A stretch of 64,000 bases of DNA from Kiritimatiellia bacterium (GTDB taxonomy: Bacteria > Verrucomicrobiota > Kiritimatiellia > RFP12 > UBA1067), in assembly GCA_017403825.1 (NCBI GenBank), contig JAFRDO010000087.1:27240-91239 (forward strand). Reading direction: 5' to 3'. The first letter of the stretch is position 1. Every line of letters begins with the position of its first letter. The position numbers were made by a program, and so were the translations under genes. Shown here piece after piece: positions 49,708-64,000 of this stretch. The notes under the pieces are model-generated. The model saw only the letters and a list, made by a program, of their open reading frames with translations. It was not told where the DNA came from and ran no database searches.

Positions 49708-51648
49708 CTAGAATGGCTGGAACGAGGCGTTGGGGTAACCCACGTCACCCTCCGAGTCGACGTACACCCTGAAGATGATCCTGTTGTAGTACTTTAGCGA
49801 CGGCACGCAGATCTCCAGCGACAGGTATATCGTCTCGCTGTCTCCGCTAACGGAAGGCTCCCTGTAGAAGAAGAGCAAGGCCCAATTGATCGCGTCGATC
49901 TTCTTGCCATTCACCTTTCCTGTCACCGTCACGGTGTCGTTGTTGCCGAACTTCACAAACAGCCTGTCGCTGCTCTTCGTAAGACCGGAGTTGGCGTCGT
50001 CCTTGACGAACTCGTATTCCGTGTCAAGAAGCGACTCGAACTTCCTGCCGTTCTTAACAAGGCCAGACCTCGCCTGCGCGACCACATCGCCGGCGGCGTT
50101 GCCCGCAGCCGCGTAGACAAAGCCGCCCTCCCCGGACGCCCGAACCGTTATCTTGCCCGGCTTGAAGGTTTTTCCCGAGCCCAGGTCCACTTTGGGCGTG
50201 AAACCCACCTCGCCGTCGGACGAGTACGACATGGACGACTTGAACGACTTCCACTTGCTCTTGTACATGACCTTGCCGGACACCTTGCCGGCCTCTTCAA
50301 CCGTGAACTTTATGTACGACTTGTTCTTGCCGTCCGGCATTGCCGTGCCGTAAAACGTGCCCTTCGCCCACACCGGAACGATGATCTTGAACTTCACGTT
50401 CTGCGAAATGCTCTTGCCCGAGGAGTCCTTCACCGTCACCTTGGACGTGAAGGATCCTGGCTTCTGCGGCACACCGGATATCTTGCCGGTATTCTTGTTT
50501 ATGGAAAGTCCCTTCGGCAAGTTCTTCGCAGAGAACTTCAAGCTCGAGGAAGAGGAAGACACGCCGATCTTCAACGACAGCTTCACGCCTATGTTGCCGT
50601 TCTTAGGCGTCGTCGCCAGCTTCTTTGTCGCGGACGTGAACGCGAGCTTGCTCTTCGCGGCCTTGGCGACGGAAGACGCGCCCTCCGAGCCAACCATCGC
50701 CGCCGCCTTCGACGACTTCTTCTTCCACACGGCATAGAGGGTCACAGTTCCGCCGTCCTTGGCGGTGAGATTCTTAACCTTCGCCTTGTTCTTGTAGTCG
50801 ACCGAGCCGCTCTTCTTCTTCGCCCAGCCCTTGAACGTGTAATTCGACCGCTTGAAGGTGTTGGCCGGGAGCGTCACGCTCTTGCCGTAGGTGGCGGAAA
50901 TCGTCTCCATCGAGCCGCTCCCGCCGCTCGCGTTGAACTTGATCCTGTATGTATTCGCGGCCCAGTGCGCGTAATACGTGACTTTCTTCTTCACCACGTC
51001 GGTCTTCTCGACCTCCGAGCCGTCGCTCTTCTGCGTGAACCAGCCGACGAGCGAATAGCCCTTGCGCGTGGCCTTCGGCAGAGTACCCACCGCGCCTCCG
51101 ATCAGCACACTCCTGGTCTTTGTTGACGGCGTGCCGCCATTGGCGTTGAAAGTAACCTTGGCGAACACTTTCTTCGCCGCCTTATCGAGAATCGTCCGCA
51201 CGCCGGACGCACTCTGGCGGCCCGTCTCCCTGGCATAGTACTTTTCCGGATTGTAGGGGTTGATTACGCACGTCAGGGGCAGCACGAACGAATCCAAGCC
51301 GCTCATGTAATCATAAGTGTTGTAGTCTTCATCGACATTGCCATACCATAGGACGTACTTGCCGAGCTCGCCGCTCATGGATTCGCAGGTGTTGCGGGTG
51401 CTCGTCGTGTTGGAACAGCTGTCACGTCCACCCACGAGCAAGATCGCCTTCCCGTCTTTCTTCGCCTTCTTGACGGCCGCATCGCGGTCCGTGTACCATT
51501 TCACCGACGTCTGAGCCGCGCTCTTTGACGGAACACCGTCAGCCGTCTCCGCACCCGCAGGCGCAACACACGCTGCCGCAACGGCGATGCCGACTGCAAG
51601 CGCCCTTATGCCAAGCCTATTCACTGTTCCCCTGCCGTTAGTTTTCAT
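49708..51648 (-). CDS. secreted thioredoxin-like / InlB B-repeat / putative-Ig protein
   Basis: A 646-residue exported protein. A signal peptide (about 1-33, ending APAGAE) leads to a thioredoxin-fold-like segment (about 48-155, KWYTDRDAAVKKAKKDGKA) in which the usual CxxC is replaced by GGRDSCSNTTSTRNTC. Two InlB-type B-repeats follow (FNANGGTPSTKT...GWFTQ...YYAHW and FNASGGSGSMET...GWAKK...YAVW). Then come a Lys/Ser-rich linker, an He_PIG-like Ig domain (LPKGLSINKNTGKISGVP), and a beta-rich C-terminus. It is probably a surface protein; neither a sortase motif nor a PEP-CTERM tail is seen. AAAGGAG lies upstream of the ATG. Confidence 0.75.
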   Translation of the reverse strand: MKTNGRGTVNRLGIRALAVGIAVAAACVAPAGAETADGVPSKSAAQTSVKWYTDRDAAVKKAKKDGKAILLVGGRDSCSNTTSTRNTCESMSGELGKYVLWYGNVDEDYNTYDYMSGLDSFVLPLTCVINPYNPEKYYARETGRQSASGVRTILDKAAKKVFAKVTFNANGGTPSTKTRSVLIGGAVGTLPKATRKGYSLVGWFTQKSDGSEVEKTDVVKKKVTYYAHWAANTYRIKFNASGGSGSMETISATYGKSVTLPANTFKRSNYTFKGWAKKKSGSVDYKNKAKVKNLTAKDGGTVTLYAVWKKKSSKAAAMVGSEGASSVAKAAKSKLAFTSATKKLATTPKNGNIGVKLSLKIGVSSSSSSLKFSAKNLPKGLSINKNTGKISGVPQKPGSFTSKVTVKDSSGKSISQNVKFKIIVPVWAKGTFYGTAMPDGKNKSYIKFTVEEAGKVSGKVMYKSKWKSFKSSMSYSSDGEVGFTPKVDLGSGKTFKPGKITVRASGEGGFVYAAAGNAAGDVVAQARSGLVKNGRKFESLLDTEYEFVKDDANSGLTKSSDRLFVKFGNNDTVTVTGKVNGKKIDAINWALLFFYREPSVSGDSETIYLSLEICVPSLKYYNRIIFRVYVDSEGDVGYPNASFQPF

Positions 51649-51694
51649 CGGTACAGCTCCTTTCTATACGGGCACCCTCGCCCAAGTGCTGGAA

Positions 51695-51703
51695 ATTATA
51701 TCA
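51695..51703 (-). promoter_or_regulatory. extended -10 promoter of the InlB-repeat protein gene
   Basis: TGA-TATAAT on the minus strand, 46 nt before the start at 51648. Confidence 0.5.
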
Positions 51704-51736
51704 AAAGCATGTGCAAACGCGCAACCGCGCCACAAA

Positions 51737-52645
51737 TCATACAGCGTATGGGTTGGCGGCGCTGCGACGGATTGCATCTTCCAGGCCGACATTCTCCCTG
51801 ACGCCAAGCTCGGAACATATACGACTCACGTCGGGAACGTAGACGGACGCGGGGCCGGGCTTCGCCTCCGCCAGCACCCTGACCTCCCGCGCCCCGCCGA
51901 GCGTCATGCGGACCGTCTCCGCCAGCTCGCGTATCGACACCGATCGCGCAGAGCCTACGTTGTACGGCCTCGCCGTCTCACCCTTCTCAAGTATCGCGAA
52001 CAGCCACTCCACCAGGTCGTCCGCATACAGGTAGCTCCTGCGCGGCGTCCCGTCACCCCGAATAACGATGTCGCGTCCGGCAAGGCAGTCGCCGATGAAG
52101 TTGCCGATGGCATAGTGTATGTCACGGCTGAGGAACGGCCCCGTGAACGCAAAGCACCTCGCGATCCGCACGTCCAGCCCTGACTCAGCCAGCAGCCGTT
52201 CCGCCTCCAGCTTGCCGCGTCCGTAGGCGGTCACCGGACGGCACTCGGAAGTCTCGGTCACTGGCGCGACCTGCGGACCGTAGACCGCGCCCGAGCTCGT
52301 GAACAAAATCCTTGTCGCCCCGCATCGCCTGGCGAAGTCGATCACGTGACGCGTGCCGTCCACGATCGTGGAGGTCATCTCGTCGTCCGGAAGAGTCGTG
52401 ACTGCGGCGGTCGCCGCATGGATGACGTCGTCGAACGCCCCGTCAGCCGTAAAGTCGCGCACGTCACCGCGCACGAAGGAAACGCCCGGCAGCGCGGCAA
52501 ACTGCGGGTTGCGGGCGCGGAAAGAGTCCGGGTCACGCGAAAGGACCGTCCATTCGTCCTCCTGCATGGCAGCGGAGCGTCGGCGGCAGTCTAGCATCGA
52601 CTTGCCGAAGAAGCCGGTGCCGCCGGTGATGAACACTCGCCTCAC
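51737..52645 (-). CDS. NAD-dependent epimerase/dehydratase (nucleotide-sugar SDR)
   Basis: A 302-residue extended short-chain dehydrogenase. The N-terminus is RRVFITGGTGFFGKS (glycine motif TGGxGFxG). The active site reads FTSSGAVYGP and AYGRGKLEAER (YxxxK). The later motif is RGDGTPRRSYLYADDLVEW, the common nucleotide-sugar epimerase/dehydratase signature. The start is the GTG at 52645, forming a GTGA overlap with the glycosyltransferase stop; the longer open frame upstream overlaps that gene. It probably makes a dTDP- or UDP-sugar for the neighbouring glycosyltransferase. Confidence 0.88.
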   Translation of the reverse strand: MRRVFITGGTGFFGKSMLDCRRRSAAMQEDEWTVLSRDPDSFRARNPQFAALPGVSFVRGDVRDFTADGAFDDVIHAATAAVTTLPDDEMTSTIVDGTRHVIDFARRCGATRILFTSSGAVYGPQVAPVTETSECRPVTAYGRGKLEAERLLAESGLDVRIARCFAFTGPFLSRDIHYAIGNFIGDCLAGRDIVIRGDGTPRRSYLYADDLVEWLFAILEKGETARPYNVGSARSVSIRELAETVRMTLGGAREVRVLAEAKPGPASVYVPDVSRICSELGVRENVGLEDAIRRSAANPYAV

Positions 52646-53676
52646 CGGCCCTTGGCCTTTCCGCCAAACCAGCGCCTGTCCCAGACCCTGATCTTGGCCT
52701 TCCAGAACAGCACTAGCTCCACCCTGCCGTCCCGCAGCTCCACGAAAAGCGGCAGCCATGGCCGCAGCACGGCCATCAGGAAGACGAGCCTTTTGGACTT
52801 CGGCAGGTTCAGCATGAAGTCAAAGACGTTCTTGACCGAGCCGCCGAAATGCTCGCGGTTGTAGTTGGCGACGTATTCGCAGTAGCGCCCGAAGTCGCCT
52901 GCCCAGTCCTCGTTGAAGCGGGCGCGCTCTATCACCTTGGCCCTTTCGGCCTCGTCATTGACGATCTGCGCGACCTTCACGAAGCCGACGTGCCAGAACA
53001 TGCGGCGCATGTCGGGGTGGAGGAGGCTCTCCGAGATGCCGCGCAGGAGCGTCTTGTCGTTCTCCTCCTGCGTCATCTCGCGGGAACCGTCCTCGGTCTC
53101 CAGCTTGCGTATGACGACGTCGCAGTCAGGACGGAAGAACACCCCGCCCTTCAGGTTGCACATTATGTGGAGCGACAGCACACAATGCGGATACCACGTG
53201 TGTATCATCGCGTACATGTTCTGCAGCACGTCGCCGGTGATGTGCTCGGTGCGGTAGATGCAGCCCGGCACGAAGCCTGCGAGAAAGGCTAGGTAGCCGA
53301 TGTCCGGGCTGTCCGCCAGGCGGGCGATGCGGCTTACGGTGAATACGAGATCGTATGCGTCCGATGCAAGGGCCTCCTCCACCTTGGGCCATTGGCTCCA
53401 GTCGAAGTCGTCGTCGTCGCACAGCACCCAGATGTACTTGCGCGAGGCCGACTCGAAGGCGCGGACGATGTTGGCGTTGCCGCCGATGTTGCGGCGCCTG
53501 TTGACTGCGGTCAGGTTGGGGTGCCCGGCGGCGACGCTTGCGAGAAGTTCGCGCGTGCCGTCCGTCGAGCAGTTGTCCAGGACAGTGATCTCGCAATCGC
53601 GGACAGGCGAATCGCCGGCAAGAACGCGCTCGAGCGTATGCCCGAGCGCGCGCCGGCGGTTGTAAGTGACCACCAC
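52642..53676 (-). CDS. family 2 glycosyltransferase
   Basis: A 344-residue GT-A fold transferase. VVTYNRRRALGHTLERVL is the first strand and helix, ITVLDNCSTDGTREL the second strand, and VLCDDDDFDW the DxD-type metal-binding acidic cluster. The C-terminal region is basic (KIRVWDRRWFGGKAKGR). The first possible start in this frame is the GTG at 53676, which gives MVVTYN and trims the usual few residues before strand 1. In-frame codons for DLQV lie further up without an ATG, GTG or TTG; a CTG at 53742 just after the efp stop is an alternative start. It probably adds a sugar to an envelope polysaccharide. Confidence 0.82.
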   Translation of the reverse strand: MVVTYNRRRALGHTLERVLAGDSPVRDCEITVLDNCSTDGTRELLASVAAGHPNLTAVNRRRNIGGNANIVRAFESASRKYIWVLCDDDDFDWSQWPKVEEALASDAYDLVFTVSRIARLADSPDIGYLAFLAGFVPGCIYRTEHITGDVLQNMYAMIHTWYPHCVLSLHIMCNLKGGVFFRPDCDVVIRKLETEDGSREMTQEENDKTLLRGISESLLHPDMRRMFWHVGFVKVAQIVNDEAERAKVIERARFNEDWAGDFGRYCEYVANYNREHFGGSVKNVFDFMLNLPKSKRLVFLMAVLRPWLPLFVELRDGRVELVLFWKAKIRVWDRRWFGGKAKGR

Positions 53677-53743
53677 GACCTGAAGGTCGCGCGCCGCGTC
53701 GAACGTTCCCCGGCCCTCTTGCGGGACGACGGGGCCGTTCAGG

Positions 53744-54319
53744 TCACTTCGTGGAGATGCGGTCGTTGTATTCGCCGGTGTCGGTGTTTATGCGTATGAC
53801 GTCGCCTTCATTGATGAAAAGCGGCACTGCCAGCGTATACCCGCCCTCGACGGTAGCCGGCTTGGTCACCTTCCCGGAGGCGGTGTTGCCCTTCACACCG
53901 GGCTCGACCTTGACGACCTTGCGCTCGACGAGCTGGGGCAGGTCCACCCCGATGACGCGCTCGTTGAAGAACAGGGCCTTCACCTCCATCTCGTCCATGA
54001 GGAAGTACTTCTTGTCCCCCATGACGTCGTAGGAGACGCGAATCTCCTCGAAGTTCTCGTCCGTGAACACGAACGCCTGGCCGTCGTCGTAGGAATACGT
54101 TACGGACTGCTGCAGCAGCTCCGGCTTCTCGAACTTGTCGCCGGAGCGGTAGCTCTTCGACATGCCGCTGCCGGTCATCATGTTGCGGAGCTTGCAGTTG
54201 TATATGGCCTGTCCCTTGCCCGGCTTCGAGAAGTCGAACTCGGTTATCTCCCAGGGCTCCCCGTCGATCAGGAGCTTCACGCCCTTGTGGAGCTCTCCGG
54301 CTCCGATTACCTCACCCAT
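53744..54319 (-). CDS. efp: translation elongation factor P
   Basis: Relieves ribosome stalling at polyproline. The 191-residue protein has the three-domain EF-P layout. The modified lysine loop FSKPGKGQAIYNCKLRN is present, with the Lys between the two glycines as the target for beta-lysylation-type modification. The C-terminal domain contains VEPGVKGNTASGKVTKPATVEGG and ends DTGEYNDRISTK. GGAGGG precedes the start. It lies between the bS22-like gene (24 nt upstream) and the glycosyltransferase. Confidence 0.98.
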   Translation of the reverse strand: MGEVIGAGELHKGVKLLIDGEPWEITEFDFSKPGKGQAIYNCKLRNMMTGSGMSKSYRSGDKFEKPELLQQSVTYSYDDGQAFVFTDENFEEIRVSYDVMGDKKYFLMDEMEVKALFFNERVIGVDLPQLVERKVVKVEPGVKGNTASGKVTKPATVEGGYTLAVPLFINEGDVIRINTDTGEYNDRISTK

Positions 54320-54343
54320 GTCGCCCTCCGTTCCTGGCGGTTT

Positions 54344-54433
54344 TTACTTGGACTTGTGCCGCTGCGCCTTCATGCGCTTGTCGTACTTGTGCTTCGACAT
54401 TTTCTTGCGGCGTTTCTTCTTGATGGAACCCAT
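54344..54433 (-). CDS. 29-residue AURKAIP1/COX24-domain protein, probable bS22-type ribosomal protein
   Basis: MGSIKKKRRKKMSKHKYDKR begins a 29-residue, very basic peptide. The pattern (MGSxxKKRRKKMxKHK) matches the AURKAIP1/COX24 domain. Bacterial members are about 30-residue small-subunit ribosomal proteins (bS22, related to mitochondrial mS38) that sit at the decoding side of the 30S subunit. An AAGGAG ribosome site lies about 9 nt upstream. It sits between hisG and efp, another translation gene. Its size means that automatic gene finders often miss it. Confidence 0.8.
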   Translation of the reverse strand: MGSIKKKRRKKMSKHKYDKRMKAQRHKSK

Positions 54434-54468
54434 TTTGCTTTCTCCTTGGTTTGTGGACTTCCGAGCGT

Positions 54469-55338
54469 TCAGAAGATGATCTTGTTGAGCGGCAGCTCTA
54501 TGATGCCGGTCGCGCCGGCGCGCGTGAGTGCCGGGATGAGGTCGCGCACCTTCTTCTCCTCCACGACCGACTCCACCGCATACCAGTTCTCGTCGTTGAG
54601 CCTGTTGACGGTGGGCGCGTGGAGCGCGGGCAGGGTCTTGACGACCTTGTCGAGCGACTTCGCCGGCGCGTTGCACTTGAGGAGCACGCGGCGCTGCGCC
54701 TCGAGCGCGCCCGTGAGCAGCATCTTAAGCTGCTCCAGCTTGGCGCGCTTGGCGGCGTTCTTCCAGCTTTTCTTGTTGGCGATGAAGCGCGTCGTGGAGG
54801 TGAGGATCGTGTCCACGATGCGAAGGTTGTTCGCGCGCAGCGACGACCCCGTCTCCGTAAGGTCCACGATCGCGTCCACCAGCTCCGGGGCCTTCACCTC
54901 GGTCGCGCCCCAGCTGAACTCCACGTCGGCCTTCACGCCGTGCTTCTTCAGGTAGCGCTTCACAAGGCCCATCGCCTCGGTGGAGATCCGCTTGCCCTGA
55001 AGGTCCTTCACCGTCTTGATCTTCGATTCGTTCGGGACGGCAAGGACCCAGCGCACCGGGTTCGACGTCGCCTTCGAGTAGTTCAGCTCGCAGATCTCCT
55101 GCACGTCGCTTCCGTTCTCGTAGACCCAGTCGTAGCCGCAGATGCCGGCGTCAAGGAGCCCGAGCTCGACGTAGCGGCTCATCTCCTGGGGCCGCAGCAG
55201 GCGGCAGGAGATCTCGTCGTCATCGATCGACGGTACGTACGAGCGGCTCGAGCAGGTGACGGTAAAGCCCGCCCTCTTGAAGAGGGCGAACGTCGACTCC
55301 TGCAGACTGCCTTTCGGCAAACCCAATACTATTGCCAT
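54469..55338 (-). CDS. hisG: ATP phosphoribosyltransferase, long form
   Basis: First enzyme of histidine synthesis. The 289-residue length and a C-terminal ACT/PII-like regulatory domain ([36 protein letters not shown]) mark the long form that is feedback-inhibited by histidine and needs no HisZ. Catalytic-domain motifs are [30 protein letters not shown] and the PRPP loop [27 protein letters not shown] segment (here [18 protein letters not shown]). I chose [10 protein letters not shown] at 55338. It is followed by the bS22-like gene after 35 nt. Other his genes are not in view. Confidence 0.95.
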   Translation of the reverse strand: MAIVLGLPKGSLQESTFALFKRAGFTVTCSSRSYVPSIDDDEISCRLLRPQEMSRYVELGLLDAGICGYDWVYENGSDVQEICELNYSKATSNPVRWVLAVPNESKIKTVKDLQGKRISTEAMGLVKRYLKKHGVKADVEFSWGATEVKAPELVDAIVDLTETGSSLRANNLRIVDTILTSTTRFIANKKSWKNAAKRAKLEQLKMLLTGALEAQRRVLLKCNAPAKSLDKVVKTLPALHAPTVNRLNDENWYAVESVVEEKKVRDLIPALTRAGATGIIELPLNKIIF

Positions 55339-55365
55339 CGTTGTTGTTCCAGGTTGGATTCTTGA

Positions 55366-55391
55366 ATTATACCATAAGCGGACGCCGGTTG

Positions 55392-55395
<4 letters not shown>
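55366..55395 (-). promoter_or_regulatory. promoter of the hisG operon, -35 overlapping the rpoC stop
   Basis: GTGACA (55390-55395, including the rpoC TGA), an 18-nt spacer ending TGG, then TATAAT (55366-55371) on the minus strand. The hisG ATG is 27 nt on. Confidence 0.6.
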
Positions 55396-59750
<4,355 letters not shown>

Positions 59751-59780
59751 GTCCGTGGTTCTCCTTGAATGTTCCCCGTG

Positions 59781-63698
<3,918 letters not shown>

Positions 63699-64000
63699 CT
63701 TGGCTTACCTTTTCCTTAGCGTGTTGAAACTGAAACGAACAATCCCCCGATGCGCGCCTGAAGTGTGGTAAGCGGCCACTTTGTTAACTGTACGCCTCGC
63801 CGGGCAGATTTGTGATAGTATACCACAAAACCCTTCCGCCGCGCAACCCCCCCGCGTCGGCGGGCGCATCTCCATTTTTTAAAGGATCTCTCCGCCGGAT
63901 AGGGCCGTCGAGGGTTTCAGCGCGACTGCAGTCCTTGGCCCGACCTGCTCGCCCGACCCGCATTTCGCGGGCGCCCCGGCAGAATTTTGACGCTCGCGCA
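63699..64000. other. rpoB upstream region, no gene seen
   Basis: 302 nt of leader and G/C-rich intergenic DNA. Apart from the promoter element at 63817-63825, no ORF, ribosomal-protein gene or RNA gene was recognised before the window ends. Confidence 0.6.
63817..63825 (-). promoter_or_regulatory. extended -10 promoter of rpoBC
   Basis: TGG-TATACT on the minus strand, 118 nt before the rpoB start, leaving a leader of about 110 nt. Confidence 0.55.

Overview
The window reads as chromosomal DNA of an uncultured, host- or gut-associated member of the PVC group, most likely Kiritimatiellota (Verrucomicrobiota). This is inferred from style rather than from a marker phylogeny. The signs are a high-GC genome, secreted proteins built from pectate-lyase-like, PATR/LamG-like and InlB-type modules, an aberrant FtsZ, a MEP-pathway gene (ispE), and many sugar and amino-sugar genes. 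Nearly every gene is on the minus strand. No rRNA, tRNA, CRISPR array, transposase or phage gene was seen.

Layout. 1-1196: edge-truncated GH39-like hydrolase. 1253-4198: secreted unknown, aminotransferase, ispE. 4368-8226: pheT after a gene for a zinc-finger/FGDR-repeat protein. 8265-9365: zinc alcohol dehydrogenase. 9497-15337: division cluster ddl-ftsQ-ftsA-ftsZ, with mutL in the ftsZ-distal place. 15407-18933: NagB-like protein, PEP-CTERM-type CPBP protease, ung, a cupin (+) and proC. 18986-24775: secreted phytase-esterase-like protein and an SSS symporter / TIM-barrel isomerase / NagA-like operon.

24838-30234 is an accessory, visibly more AT-rich island. It holds three AAA+DUF4143 ATPases (one 5'-truncated), two large perfect hairpins, two arrays of 23-nt periodic repeats, a broken secreted-protein gene and a kinase fragment that stops just before its catalytic loop.

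30298-49567 is a carbohydrate-utilisation region. It contains GH109-like oxidoreductase / glycyl radical enzyme / NagB; a DUF6259 hydrolase, a metallophosphoesterase and a 1351-residue beta-helix protein divergent from a XylR-type regulator; a 1121-residue PATR/LamG protein; and two cytoplasmic TIM-barrel hydrolase-like proteins. 49708-51648 is a thioredoxin/InlB-repeat secreted protein. 51737-55338 is hisG, a 29-residue bS22/AURKAIP1-like ribosomal protein, efp, a glycosyltransferase and an epimerase. 55392-63698 is rpoC-rpoB.

Three themes recur. Promoters are mostly extended -10 elements (TGnTATAAT), several of them only 7-9 nt from the start codon, which predicts leaderless or near-leaderless mRNAs. 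Operon genes are often joined by 4-nt ATGA/GTGA overlaps. Several core proteins have lost textbook residues: the FtsZ T7 loop, the MutL endonuclease motif and the NagB catalytic Asp. The strongest candidate for new biochemistry is the glycyl radical enzyme encoded between a GH109-type amino-sugar glycosidase and glucosamine-6-phosphate deaminase.
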